This document shows positions 35,965 to 44,929 of a DNA stretch of 64,000 bases, piece by piece (position 1 is the first letter of the stretch; each line of letters opens with the position of its first letter). The stretch comes from Rhizobium sp. AAP43 (lineage in GTDB: Bacteria > Pseudomonadota > Alphaproteobacteria > Rhizobiales > Rhizobiaceae), in NCBI RefSeq assembly GCF_001296045.1, contig NZ_LJHS01000022.1, forward strand, positions 62,001 to 126,000, read 5' to 3'. The notes below the pieces were generated by a model. That model was not told the DNA's origin. It saw only the letters and a list, made by a program, of their open reading frames with translations, and ran no database searches. The position numbers and the translations under genes were made by a program.

Positions 35965-36891
35965 ATGGCCAATGACAGGAGACCGGGTCCGCCGGGAGAT
36001 GCTGACGCATCGCAGTCGACAGGCAACAGTAAGCCTAACCTGACCAAATGCGATGTGCCCATGAGTGCAGGGGACCACCGCATTCTTGAACAGGCAATCC
36101 GGCAGGCCGTACCGAGACTCGTCGGCGCCGGCCACCCGGAATTGCAAAAGTCGACCGGGACCGATCAGGCAGCGCATGAGCCCGATCTCCATCTACATCC
36201 CGAGCTTGATCCCCTTGCCCGCCAATTGCCTGGAACTGAAAAGGCGATCGCCTACAGGACCAGCCTTTATCGCGTCCTAGTGGACATGGATCCCCGAGGT
36301 CATCGCGAACTCATCGACGAACTGGTGCGCAGCGGCATTCCCCTGCACACACTCGCCATCCAGCTCTTCTCGCCAGTCGCGGTGCATTTGGGTAACCTCT
36401 GGTGCACCGACGAGAGCGATTTCATGCAGGTAGCCGTCGCCTCTACGCGCTTGGGAATGATCATCAATCACCTGTCCCATGGTCACGGGCATACTGTCGG
36501 CCGGCGAGACATTGATCGCCGAATCTTGCTGGCCCGCACGCGCGGCGCGCTGCACACAATCGGCGTCTCCATCGTCGCCTCCTGTTTTCGCGATATGGGC
36601 TGGATCGTCGAGGGCGGAGCCGACCTCGAGCTGGACGACAGCCTCTACATGAAACTGTCTGCCTCACCTTACAATCTGGTTGGGATCTCCGTGGGGCAGG
36701 TCGACGAAGTCGATCAATGCGCTCATGCGATCCGTCGCATCCATTCCAGCCGCACGACAAAACAGGTGAAAGTTGCAATCGGCGGGCCGGCTGTCATGCG
36801 CGACCCGCTTTCCTTTCACAACATCGGCGCCGATGTCGTGGCACGCTCCGCGCTGGAGGTAATGCAACTGGCAGAAAGCGTTGGCCGCTAA
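35965..36891 (+). CDS. Second cobalamin-binding-like (PpaA-related) regulator
   Basis: In 308 residues the layout parallels PpaA/AerR: a variable N-terminus (1-85), a helical B12-cap-like region (about 95-175, ...PLHTLAIQLFSPVAVHLGNLW) and a Rossmann half with RGALHTIGVSIVASCFRDMGW and KVAIGGPAVM. His197 in the LHTIG motif is the likely B12 ligand position (canonical DxHxxG lacks only the Asp). HGHGH at 172-176 is an added His cluster. The start is ATG 35965 with GGGAGG; the 120-base gap after dxs lacks an obvious terminator, so co-expression is likely. DNA-binding HTH not recognised; it may act on PpsR or a partner. Confidence 0.75.
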   Translation: MANDRRPGPPGDADASQSTGNSKPNLTKCDVPMSAGDHRILEQAIRQAVPRLVGAGHPELQKSTGTDQAAHEPDLHLHPELDPLARQLPGTEKAIAYRTSLYRVLVDMDPRGHRELIDELVRSGIPLHTLAIQLFSPVAVHLGNLWCTDESDFMQVAVASTRLGMIINHLSHGHGHTVGRRDIDRRILLARTRGALHTIGVSIVASCFRDMGWIVEGGADLELDDSLYMKLSASPYNLVGISVGQVDEVDQCAHAIRRIHSSRTTKQVKVAIGGPAVMRDPLSFHNIGADVVARSALEVMQLAESVGR

Positions 36892-36927
36892 TAGGGATGG
36901 CCGCTCATTCTTCTCTCACGACATTGC

Positions 36928-37740
36928 TTAAGTAGCCGGTGTCGTGACCCCTTTCAGATGGCCGAGCAGATAGGCATGCGTCGATGGATTGCCGACAATC
37001 AGGATTCCCGACCTTTCATAATGCTCTGGTCCTCTGCCCCACCAGTCAGTCACAACCCCACCAGCTTCCTCAACCAGCAGGATTCCAGCAGCGGTATCGA
37101 TAAAGCCGGTCTGCTCGAAATAGCCGGTAAACCGACCACAAGCGACATAGGCACAGCAATTGGCCGCACTGCCGATCACCCGCACGGCGCCGATCGGCGC
37201 CCGGATCGCATCGAGCCTCGCATAGGCACCGGCATGCAGCGACAGGCTCGGCAATGGTAACCCTGTCCCGACCACCATCTGGCCGACGAGGCCCGTATCC
37301 CGCATGTCGAGCTTTCGTCCGTTGAGATAGGCGCCCGCCCCGGCGATCGCGGTGAACATCTCATCTGTGACAGGATTGAACACGAGGCCGCAGACCGTCC
37401 TGCCCGCCTGCCTCAACGCAATCGTGATGGTGAAATCCAGACCGTTGAGGAAGTTTGTCGTGCCGTCGATCGGATCAAGGAGAAACCGATAATGGGTGTC
37501 GACACCATCTACCGGAGGAAACTCCTCTCCGCTCAAACTCCAGTCCGGATAGCGCGACAGAAGATGCTTGCGGATCAGCATTTCGGATTGTTCATCCGCT
37601 TCGCTGACAAAATCACCTGGTCCTTTGACCCCGATATCGAGCGTCTCGCGCCGGTGGAAATAATCCATCGTCAGCGCGCCTGCCAGACGGGCCGCCTCGA
37701 TCATGTCGACGAGGACAGACTTGATGTCGATGTTGCTCAT
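36928..37740 (-). CDS. Inositol monophosphatase family phosphatase
   Basis: Mg2+-dependent sugar/inositol phosphatase. In 270 residues the metal-binding motifs are GEE (71-73), DPIDGTTNF (89-97) and FIDTAAG (Asp215 replaces the WDxAAG context but keeps the Asp). It is the last gene of a leftward set with a glycerophosphodiesterase and an ABC importer, overlapping the diesterase stop by four bases. This context suggests it dephosphorylates the product of diester cleavage rather than serving as housekeeping SuhB. Confidence 0.9.
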   Translation of the reverse strand: MSNIDIKSVLVDMIEAARLAGALTMDYFHRRETLDIGVKGPGDFVSEADEQSEMLIRKHLLSRYPDWSLSGEEFPPVDGVDTHYRFLLDPIDGTTNFLNGLDFTITIALRQAGRTVCGLVFNPVTDEMFTAIAGAGAYLNGRKLDMRDTGLVGQMVVGTGLPLPSLSLHAGAYARLDAIRAPIGAVRVIGSAANCCAYVACGRFTGYFEQTGFIDTAAGILLVEEAGGVVTDWWGRGPEHYERSGILIVGNPSTHAYLLGHLKGVTTPAT

Positions 37741-38588
37741 ACGGTGCTTCCTGCAAGCTTGACTACCAATGTTTCCGGGTCGTCCGTGGTGATCTGATCG
37801 ACCTTCAAAGCTAGCAGACGCAAGGCCGCGGCAACGGCATCAGGGCCGGTATCGCGCAGAGTCCATGCATCCACACGCCGCCCCTCAGCATGCACCGCCG
37901 CGATCATGTCGAAGCCCTGATCGGCGGCCGCAAGGATAAGCTCGTAAGCGAGATAGATCATCTGCGCCGCCGGGGCCGTAACTAGAGCCTGTTTGGTGAA
38001 GGCGGCAAAATCCGCGGCCGCCTTGAGATCCTGCAGCACGCCGGGATACGTCGGATCATATCCCGTCTTCAGCCCCGGCGTGGCAGCAGCCAGGACTGTC
38101 ACCGCAGCAGCATCACCGCCCGAAAGGATCATCGTCGCTGCAACCGGCGTGACGGCTGCGGCAAAATTGGCGATGCTGGACGCGTCAAGCCGGGCCACGT
38201 CTTCTTTGAAATCGAGTTGAAGGAGCGCTTCCGGATGAGCAGGATTGGCGGCCAGTAACCCACACAGGTCCTCAAGCAACATGACGCGATCATCGATGGG
38301 AACGCCATCCTTGCCGCGCAGATGCAAACCACGCAACATTTCTGCCGAAGCGTGCGCAACCAGACCCTTGCCGGTCGTGCCATGGACAAGATCGAGATCG
38401 TGGAGGATGGCAAAGCCGTGATCGGCATGCACGACAAGGTCGACTTCGACACTCGCCCCGAGGCGCATGGCCTCAAGAATGCGCGTCGCAGTAAACTCCG
38501 GGTCGGTGATTGTCCGCCGGGCGCGATGCCATTTGAGCCAGGTACGGTGCCCGCCAAACTCGAGCGAAATCGGATCAGACATGGGCAT
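37737..38588 (-). CDS. Glycerophosphodiester phosphodiesterase family protein
   Basis: About 283 residues, TIM-barrel hydrolase. The N-terminal GGHRTWLKWHRARR region with catalytic His, ASVEVDLVVHADHGFAILHD (metal Glu/Asp and second His) and DFKED are family features. There is no signal peptide, so it acts on imported diesters in the cytoplasm. Start is 38588 or 38582, overlapping the ABC ATPase stop at 38575 by 8-14 bases. It is translationally coupled to both neighbours. Confidence 0.85.
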   Translation of the reverse strand: MPMSDPISLEFGGHRTWLKWHRARRTITDPEFTATRILEAMRLGASVEVDLVVHADHGFAILHDLDLVHGTTGKGLVAHASAEMLRGLHLRGKDGVPIDDRVMLLEDLCGLLAANPAHPEALLQLDFKEDVARLDASSIANFAAAVTPVAATMILSGGDAAAVTVLAAATPGLKTGYDPTYPGVLQDLKAAADFAAFTKQALVTAPAAQMIYLAYELILAAADQGFDMIAAVHAEGRRVDAWTLRDTGPDAVAAALRLLALKVDQITTDDPETLVVKLAGSTV

Positions 38589-39621
38589 TTGTCCGATAAA
38601 GTTGCTGACCGTCGCGGAAAACAGCAAAGGCCCGCGGATGAAGGTCGACCCCTTGGCCGGCGCGGAAAAGATCGGGTGTACGCACCATGGATTTGATCCG
38701 TGTGCCGTCATCAAGCATCAGATCGACAAGCCCATGGGTGCCGAAATCGGTAACCCGATGGACATTGGCCTGGCCCGGCGTCGCCGCGACGAGATCCAGC
38801 GCCTCGGGCCGTACGGCAAGCGTCGCCGGCCCATCGCTGACAGGCAGCGGCACATTGACATCGTCATGCAGGAAACGCCCCTGCTCCACCACGCCTTCGA
38901 TGAAGTTCATCGATCCGATGAAACCGGCGACGAACGGTGTCTGCGGATCGCGATAGACGATCTCCGGGCGATCAGCCTGCTCGGTCCGGCCGTTGCGCAT
39001 CACGACGATCCGGTCAGCCATAGACAATGCCTCGTCTTGGCCATGCGTCACGAACAGCGTGGTGATCTTCAGCCGTAGCTGAATATCGCGCACCTCTTCG
39101 CGCAACCGTTCGCGCAAATGCTGGTCGAGGCTGGCAAAGGGTTCGTCAAGCAGCAGGATTTTCGGCTCGAGCACCAGCGAACGGGCAAGCGCCACACGCT
39201 GCTGCTGACCGCCCGAAAGCTGATTGGTCAGCCGCTTGCCATAGCCGGCAAGCCCGACAAGCTCGAGCACGCCTTCCACCTTGTCAGCTATTTCACCAGC
39301 CGGCAGCCGCCGCAGCTTGAGACCGAAGGCAAGATTGTTGAAGACATTCATGTGGCTCCAAAGCGCGTGGCTCTGGAACACCATGCCAGTCGGGCGTTGA
39401 TCCGGTGAAAGACCGGTCACGTCCTCGCCGTCGATCGAGATGATGCCCGATGTCGGGCGCTCGAAACCGCCGACCATGCGCAGGACCGTAGATTTTCCCG
39501 AGCCCGAGGGACCCAGCAGACAAACCAGTTCGCCGTCTGCGATGTCGAGTGAGAAGGCTTCGACGGCAACCGTGCCGCCGGCAAACACTTTTGAGACGGC
39601 TTTGATGCTGAGAGGTGCCAT
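38575..39621 (-). CDS. ABC transporter ATP-binding protein (Fbp/Pot type)
   Basis: Cytoplasmic ATPase of a type I importer. In 348 residues: Walker A GPSGSGKST (about 36-44), Q-loop FQSHALW, signature LSGGQQQRVALARSL, Walker B ILLLDEP and H-loop VTHGQDEA, followed by a C-terminal TOBE-like regulatory domain (VRPEALDLV). The start ATG 39621 is supported by AGGA upstream. The same operon supplies two permeases and a binding protein. Annotation as an iron transporter would be by family only; downstream enzymes suggest an organophosphate substrate. Confidence 0.92.
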   Translation of the reverse strand: MAPLSIKAVSKVFAGGTVAVEAFSLDIADGELVCLLGPSGSGKSTVLRMVGGFERPTSGIISIDGEDVTGLSPDQRPTGMVFQSHALWSHMNVFNNLAFGLKLRRLPAGEIADKVEGVLELVGLAGYGKRLTNQLSGGQQQRVALARSLVLEPKILLLDEPFASLDQHLRERLREEVRDIQLRLKITTLFVTHGQDEALSMADRIVVMRNGRTEQADRPEIVYRDPQTPFVAGFIGSMNFIEGVVEQGRFLHDDVNVPLPVSDGPATLAVRPEALDLVAATPGQANVHRVTDFGTHGLVDLMLDDGTRIKSMVRTPDLFRAGQGVDLHPRAFAVFRDGQQLYRTNAHV

Positions 39622-39644
39622 GGAAACGTCCTGATTGCAAAAAT

Positions 39645-40469
39645 TCAGCCGCCGAAGCCGCGCGCGAAGGATGAGCCGCCAATGACGCGGCGGGCGAAAA
39701 TAAGGGCGAGGAAGGATGGCACCCACAGCATGACCGAGAGCACCGCACCAAACTGGATCACCATCTGGTTGTTGATGAAGCTGATCATCAGCACCGGCAT
39801 GGTGCGGATGCCCGGCGCGCCGATCAGCCAGGCACCTTCCGTCTCGTAGAAAGTGCCGACGAATGTCAGCAGCACGGCAGCTGCAATGGTCGGAGCTGCC
39901 TGCGGCAGCGTGATCGACCAGAAAACCCGAAGCGGCCCGGCACCGACATCGCGCGCCGCCTCCTCCATCCGCCTGTCGACAGCCTGGAAGGCTGCGACCG
40001 GGATCCAGATCATGAACATCAGCGTGTTGACCAGCTGGATCAGTGCCACGCCCCAGAACGTCCCGATCAGGTCGAGTTGCAGAAAAATTGCAGCGATCGC
40101 GACCAGAAGGCCGAATTTGGGGAAAGCATGCCCGGCAAGGAAAGAGAAGAACAAAAGGTCCCGCCCGGGAAACCGCATCCGGGCAAACGCATAGGCCGCC
40201 GGCAGGCAGATGACCGCCGAGGCGAGCGTGACAGAGGCTGAGAGCAGAAGGCTGAGCTTCAGCGCATTCCAGACATCCGAACGGTTGAGCGTCTGTTCCC
40301 AGAACCGCAGGCCGAATTGCTGCGGCATGAGGCTGGGATAACGCCAGACCTCGGTGAAGGCCCAGACACCGACAACGACGAGAGGCATGATGACGGCGAT
40401 CGTCAGGAGGGTGGCGAGCACGAGACCAGTGCCATCGATCGGCCGGCGGACAAAAGCAAGCTTGGTCAT
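39645..40469 (-). CDS. ABC transporter permease (second subunit)
   Basis: Binding-protein-dependent permease of 274 residues with six spans. The EAA loop reads EEAARDVGAGPLRVFWSITLPQAAP and contacts the ATPase. The start ATG 40469 has AGGGA upstream and overlaps the end of the preceding permease gene region by none (stop of that gene is 40477). It pairs with 40477-41355 as the heterodimeric channel. Confidence 0.92.
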   Translation of the reverse strand: MTKLAFVRRPIDGTGLVLATLLTIAVIMPLVVVGVWAFTEVWRYPSLMPQQFGLRFWEQTLNRSDVWNALKLSLLLSASVTLASAVICLPAAYAFARMRFPGRDLLFFSFLAGHAFPKFGLLVAIAAIFLQLDLIGTFWGVALIQLVNTLMFMIWIPVAAFQAVDRRMEEAARDVGAGPLRVFWSITLPQAAPTIAAAVLLTFVGTFYETEGAWLIGAPGIRTMPVLMISFINNQMVIQFGAVLSVMLWVPSFLALIFARRVIGGSSFARGFGG

Positions 40470-40476
40470 GAACGGC

Positions 40477-41355
40477 TTACTTTCCCTGATTGCGGGCAAC
40501 GGACCGCACATAGAACAGTCCGAAGACGATGCAGAAACCGAAGGTAATCACCGCCTGGGTGATCGCGCCGACCGGATCGTTGAGATCGCGGAAGGTGCGC
40601 TGCATGAACGGCCCCATCATCTCGGGCGAGGCAGGCCCCAGCAGATAGGGCAGGGTGAAGGACGAGAAGATGCCGAGCACGGCGAAGGAAAGCGCGACCA
40701 GAATGGAATTGCCGATCCTGGGCAGGATGATGTGCCAGAGAACCTGCAACCGGTTTGCTCCGACATCTCGCGCCGCCTCGACTGCCATATTGCTGACTGA
40801 GCCGAGGCCAGACAGAAGGATGAGAACGGTCAGCGGAATATTGTCCCAGACAAGACCAATCACTGGCCCCAATGGTGTGAGATAGGGCGTGCGGATCTTG
40901 GGAAGCCCCGCGAAATTGAGGAGAAGATCGACCATGCCATTCGGCCCAAGCACGCGGATGAAGGCGTAAGCCAGGATGATCGAAGGCACAAACATCGGAA
41001 GAATTGCCAGCGCCTGCACATAGGCTGCCACCTTGCCCTCGGCAAAGCGGAGATAGAGCGCAATCGGCAGGCAGACGATGAGCAGCAGGATCGCGCAGGC
41101 GGCTGTAGTCCACAGTGTCAGCGACAGATTGTTGAGGCTATAGGCATCACCGAAGAAGAAGACATAGCTCGACAGATCGAAGGCCATCGCGCCATCTGCC
41201 TGCCGTCGCCAGACGGTGCGCAGCACCGCACTGGCGATCGGCCAGATGACCAGCCAGCCGACGAGCAACACCGGAATGGCGACGAGCAGGAGGCCGATTG
41301 GCCTCCTGCCTGCGTCAGTGTGCACGGACAGAGATGATGGCACGGAACCGCTCAC
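40477..41355 (-). CDS. ABC transporter permease (first subunit)
   Basis: Six-span permease of 292 residues. The EAA loop is VEAARDVGANRLQVLWHIILPRIG. The first span is near residues 20-42, after a cytoplasmic N-terminus. Its start overlaps the binding-protein stop by four bases. Partner of the 39645-40469 permease. Confidence 0.92.
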   Translation of the reverse strand: MSGSVPSSLSVHTDAGRRPIGLLLVAIPVLLVGWLVIWPIASAVLRTVWRRQADGAMAFDLSSYVFFFGDAYSLNNLSLTLWTTAACAILLLIVCLPIALYLRFAEGKVAAYVQALAILPMFVPSIILAYAFIRVLGPNGMVDLLLNFAGLPKIRTPYLTPLGPVIGLVWDNIPLTVLILLSGLGSVSNMAVEAARDVGANRLQVLWHIILPRIGNSILVALSFAVLGIFSSFTLPYLLGPASPEMMGPFMQRTFRDLNDPVGAITQAVITFGFCIVFGLFYVRSVARNQGK

Positions 41356-42503
41356 GCCTTGCGGTCGATAGTCGGCGCAACGTTACGATACCAACCGTCA
41401 TTGACGGCAGCTTCCCAGGCGCCCGCCGGGAAGGTCGGGATCGAAGCCGGGATGATATCGGCGAATTTTTCGCGCAGATCGGCTGAGACGTAATCCCAGG
41501 CGACTCCCGGAAAGCCACCGAGTTCCGTCAAAATGGCATTCTGCATCTCTTCCGTGAGGATGAAATCGGCAAGCTTCAGAGCCTCATCACGGTTCTTGCC
41601 ATTGGCAAGCACGACAGCGCGCGAGAAGTTTCCGCACAGTGCCAGATCCTGAAGCTGAACGATGCCGGTTGTCTCGGGCAGAACGCCCTGGGCAATCGCC
41701 TGCAGCACCTGATCCGACCAGACGGGGGTCATGGTTACGACGCCCTGAGCCAGGAGCTGGATCGACTGGGTATTGCCAGAAGAGTATGCGCCATTGTCAT
41801 AAAGCGATGGCGCGATGTCCTTCAGGATCTCCCAGGCCTTGCCGAGCGCCTCTACGCCGGAGGCTTCGGTATAGTTGTCGACCGTGAAAGCCTTGGGATC
41901 GAGACCATTGGCCTGATGGATGGCGCGGCGCACGAAATTGCCGCCGGAGCCGCCCTTGTCGGGACGGTTATAGACGAACTGACCGGGATTGGCCTTGATC
42001 CAGGAGACGAGAGCCTCCCAGGTCTTTGGTGCATCGGCAGCCGAGAGCTTTGTAGTGTCATAGGCAAGCAGAACCTGCGAACCGCGATAAGGCAGGCTGT
42101 AATCGCTGTCGAAGGCAAGCGGATTGACCTTCGAATAATTCGACAGACCGGCTTCCTTCATGTTGACATAGAGACCAGCTTCGATGGCGCCCTTCGGCAG
42201 GCGCGGGTCGGTGTGCTCGAAGTAGTCGGCCTGCGGATCGGTATTCGTCTGCATGGCCGCAACAGCACGTTCGGCGATCGCCTGAACGCCCGCATTATCG
42301 CCGGCATCCACCAGGTTGAGCTTGACGCCCGCATGCGCCGCCTCAAAGGCCGGCTTGACGGTGTTGGTCCAGAAATCAAGGACATTGCTGTCCGAACCAG
42401 TGTACCAGTCGATCTGACCTTCGCCCGCGAAAGACAGTTTCGGCAGGAGCATCATGCCGGCCACGGAGCCGGCGGTAGAGATCAAAAAGGCGCGACGCTT
42501 CAT
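41352..42503 (-). CDS. ABC transporter substrate-binding protein (Fbp/Afu/AEP-like)
   Basis: Periplasmic binding protein of 383 residues, first gene of the leftward operon. The N-terminus MKRRAFLISTAGSVAGMML with KRR resembles a Tat-type or lipid-free Sec signal; the mature part starts near residue 31. IDWYTGSD is the opening beta strand of the ferric/phosphonate-type cluster of binding proteins. The Tyr pair used for iron in FbpA was not apparent. Start ATG 42503 with GGAG upstream. Substrate unknown; see the phosphodiester finding. Confidence 0.88.
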   Translation of the reverse strand: MKRRAFLISTAGSVAGMMLLPKLSFAGEGQIDWYTGSDSNVLDFWTNTVKPAFEAAHAGVKLNLVDAGDNAGVQAIAERAVAAMQTNTDPQADYFEHTDPRLPKGAIEAGLYVNMKEAGLSNYSKVNPLAFDSDYSLPYRGSQVLLAYDTTKLSAADAPKTWEALVSWIKANPGQFVYNRPDKGGSGGNFVRRAIHQANGLDPKAFTVDNYTEASGVEALGKAWEILKDIAPSLYDNGAYSSGNTQSIQLLAQGVVTMTPVWSDQVLQAIAQGVLPETTGIVQLQDLALCGNFSRAVVLANGKNRDEALKLADFILTEEMQNAILTELGGFPGVAWDYVSADLREKFADIIPASIPTFPAGAWEAAVNDGWYRNVAPTIDRKA

Positions 42504-42684
42504 CGTCTTCTCCAAGGGTGGCCGGGCAAAGGCTCACGGCACGGGTCGACGGTCAAAAAACAGGGAGAGACGGCAAACGCCGAAGGATGACAGCGGACCG
42601 ACACTGCCAACTTCTCTCGACGAGCCTCACCTCCGCCGGACGCTGAGGGCCGGACATCAAAGGAAAGGCACCAGCCAGGGATGC

Positions 42685-42704
42685 GCTTGCACATGATTGC
42701 AAGC
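42685..42704. promoter_or_regulatory. Candidate operator upstream of the Afu-like operon
   Basis: Perfect 7-base inverted repeat GCTTGCA / TGCAAGC with a 6-base spacer, 182 bases before the binding-protein start and 88 after the lacI stop. Another dyad (TGCACA-CA-TGTGCA, 42767-42780) lies closer to lacI. Either could be the LacI-type operator. The rest of the 288-base gap shows nothing else I can support. Confidence 0.35.
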
Positions 42705-42791
42705 AAATCCCTCTCGGCCGCTCCTAACTACCGTTCGAACGCAAAGCTTTGATGACAGTGGCTCCGTGCACACATGTGCAATAAAATTCGC

Positions 42792-43817
42792 TCAAGCAGA
42801 CTGTGGCCGCACCGAACGCCGCCAGATCGGCGCTGGTTCAAAAACGACAGCCTCGCGGGTCTGCCTGCTCGGCGACTGATCCGGCAAGGTCAAAAGCTCG
42901 ACAACATGCCCCGCCATTCTGTCGAGCGGCTGTTCGAATGTCGTCAACTGGTAGGACTCCCAGCCAGACTGTTCGATGTTGTCAAAGCCGACAATGCAGA
43001 GATCCTCGGGGATTTTCAGGCCGAATTCATGGCGCGCGCCGTCCATAAAGCCCAGCGCCAGAAGGTCTGTGACGCAGAAGACGCCGTCTGGCTGGTTGGA
43101 TCGGGCAAACAGTCGCCGCGCCACCTCGACGCCGGAGCGATGGGAGGCTGGGCCCGCTTCCCAGACGCCGACTGAAAGGCCCTCTCCTTCGGCAGCCTCG
43201 ACGAAATGGCGCTCCCGGGCGATCAGGCTCGGCGTCATCGCACTCGATGTCACAACGCCGATATGCCGGCAGCCGGCCCGCCGCAGCAGGAACAAGGCCT
43301 CGCGTGCCGCAAGCGCATTATCGACGCCGACATTGTCGCAACCGCTCAACCGGTCGTCGCGGTTGATCAGGATGACCTGCTGCCCATTGGCAAGCGCCGT
43401 CTGCACCAGCGAGGATGATGGTGTGCCCGATAAGACCACGGTCGCATCCGCCCGGTAATGCAAGGTCAGTCTCAGCGCGCAACCGACACTCGCCTCGTCG
43501 CTCTCCGTATTGAGGACAACCGTAATCTTGCCCGCTGCCTGTAGCCTGCGCGTCAGACTGTCGAGCAGCGCCGCCCGCACCGGCGTCGTCACGTCGGACA
43601 CGATCAGACAGACGATGTTGCTGCGTTCACGCAGCTGCCGCGCGAGATGATTGACGTGATAACCTAAAGCCTCAGCGGCCTCGATGACCTTGCGGCGCGT
43701 CTCGTCCGAAACGCTGGCACCGTCGGTGAAAGTCCGCGACACGGCAGAGCGCGACACGCCTGCGCGTTCGGCAACCATTTTCGCACTGACAAATGACGTC
43801 TGATGCACATCACGCAT
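42792..43817 (-). CDS. LacI-family transcriptional regulator
   Basis: In 341 residues, the N-terminal HTH (KMVAERAGVSRSAVSRTFTDG, about 13-33) and hinge helix region (LARQLRERSNIVCLIV) are classic, followed by a periplasmic-binding-like effector domain with VGVDN and IVGFDNIEQSGWE. It lies upstream in the same direction as the Afu-like operon, so it is the probable local regulator. The ligand is likely the transported compound or its breakdown product. Confidence 0.92.
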   Translation of the reverse strand: MRDVHQTSFVSAKMVAERAGVSRSAVSRTFTDGASVSDETRRKVIEAAEALGYHVNHLARQLRERSNIVCLIVSDVTTPVRAALLDSLTRRLQAAGKITVVLNTESDEASVGCALRLTLHYRADATVVLSGTPSSSLVQTALANGQQVILINRDDRLSGCDNVGVDNALAAREALFLLRRAGCRHIGVVTSSAMTPSLIARERHFVEAAEGEGLSVGVWEAGPASHRSGVEVARRLFARSNQPDGVFCVTDLLALGFMDGARHEFGLKIPEDLCIVGFDNIEQSGWESYQLTTFEQPLDRMAGHVVELLTLPDQSPSRQTREAVVFEPAPIWRRSVRPQSA

Positions 43818-43932
43818 GCCGCCCCTCCCCCATTGCCCGACCTTCGGCAGATGTAAGTCGGCTCGACCGCAACTGATCCGGAAACCGGTAAGAACTCAAT
43901 ATGACAAACGCGTGAGACTGCGATTGAACTAA

Positions 43933-43947
43933 ATCGAAAATCTCGAT
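43933..43947. promoter_or_regulatory. Candidate ArsR-type autoregulatory dyad
   Basis: ATCGA-N5-TCGAT, 28 bases before the GTG start of the ArsR-type gene in the lacI/arsR divergent gap (43818-43975). Its spacing and A-rich centre resemble the dyad in front of abfA at 44975-44993. Weak evidence alone. Confidence 0.3.
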
Positions 43948-43975
43948 ATAGATCGACGAACAGGGGGAGAGAGAC

Positions 43976-44896
43976 GTGAGCAGCCGTTTTCTGATGATCA
44001 CGCCGGAAGACGGCAAGGATGTGCTCAAGTGTTTGGCAGCCCCTGCCCGGCTCTCTATACTTGAGATCCTGCATGCCAAGGGATCTCTGAACGTCAACGA
44101 GATTGCAGAGCTGCTTGACCTGCCCCAATCGACCACCTCCACCCATATCAATCAGATGGAAGAGGCGGGCCTCATCCGCACAGAAGTGCAGAAGGCGCGC
44201 AAAGGCAGCCAGAAGATCTGTCATGCCGTGCATGACGAGATCGTGCTGACATTCGCCCGCCCGAACGACGAAACCAATGAGGCGATCGAGGTGGCAATGC
44301 CCGTCGGGCTCTACAGCGGATATGATGTGTTCGCCCCCTGCGGAATGTGCTCGCACGACGCCATCATCGGATACCTCGATAACCCCGACACCTTCCTCTC
44401 GCCGGACCGGATGAAGGCCGGCCTTCTGTGGTTTACCCGTGGCTATGTGGACTACCAGTTTCCCAACAATGCCAAGATCAAGGGCGCCCCGATCAAGGAG
44501 CTGGAACTCCTCCTGGAGCTCTCCTCAGAAGTACCCGGAACATCGGAAAACTGGCCTTCCGACATCACCATCTCGATCAACGGCAAGCCGATCGCGGTCT
44601 GGACCTCGCCCGGCGACTTTGGCGATCGGCGCGGCAAACTGACGCCCGACTGGTGGAAGTTGCGTGGCAGCCAATACGGCATGCTGAAGAGCTTCAGGGT
44701 GACCGATCGCGGCACTTTCATTGATGGCGTCAAGGTATCGGAAACGACAGTCGACGACCTGGAGCTGACCGAACATCGCTCCATTCGCCTCCGGATCGAA
44801 ATCCCCGATACGGCTGAACATCCGGGCGGCGTGAACATCTTCGGCCGCGGATTCGGCAACTATGACCAGGACATCGTCCTGCGCATCAAGGCCTGA
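43976..44896 (+). CDS. ArsR-type transcriptional regulator with large C-terminal domain
   Basis: In 306 residues, a winged HTH (about 12-85; LAAPARLSILEILHAKGSLNVNEIAELL) of the ArsR type is followed by about 210 residues not found in small ArsR metal sensors. The C-terminal part is beta-rich (ITISINGKPIAVW, SIRLRIEIPD) and resembles a sugar-binding jelly roll; a CGMCSHD segment sits at the junction. It matches the predicted-regulator group near arabinofuranosidase genes that I recall as COG4189. GTG start with GGGGGAGAG upstream. It probably controls the abf operon immediately downstream. Confidence 0.8.
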   Translation: MSSRFLMITPEDGKDVLKCLAAPARLSILEILHAKGSLNVNEIAELLDLPQSTTSTHINQMEEAGLIRTEVQKARKGSQKICHAVHDEIVLTFARPNDETNEAIEVAMPVGLYSGYDVFAPCGMCSHDAIIGYLDNPDTFLSPDRMKAGLLWFTRGYVDYQFPNNAKIKGAPIKELELLLELSSEVPGTSENWPSDITISINGKPIAVWTSPGDFGDRRGKLTPDWWKLRGSQYGMLKSFRVTDRGTFIDGVKVSETTVDDLELTEHRSIRLRIEIPDTAEHPGGVNIFGRGFGNYDQDIVLRIKA

Positions 44897-44929
44897 TTGA
44901 ACTCTTTTTCCACACCTCGCTTTGCCGGA

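Noticed and set aside
38575-42503. Ferric iron transport as the function of the Fbp-like importer
   Set aside because: Family resemblance alone; no iron-ligand tyrosine pair was evident and the operon encodes two phosphoester hydrolases and a LacI-type regulator.
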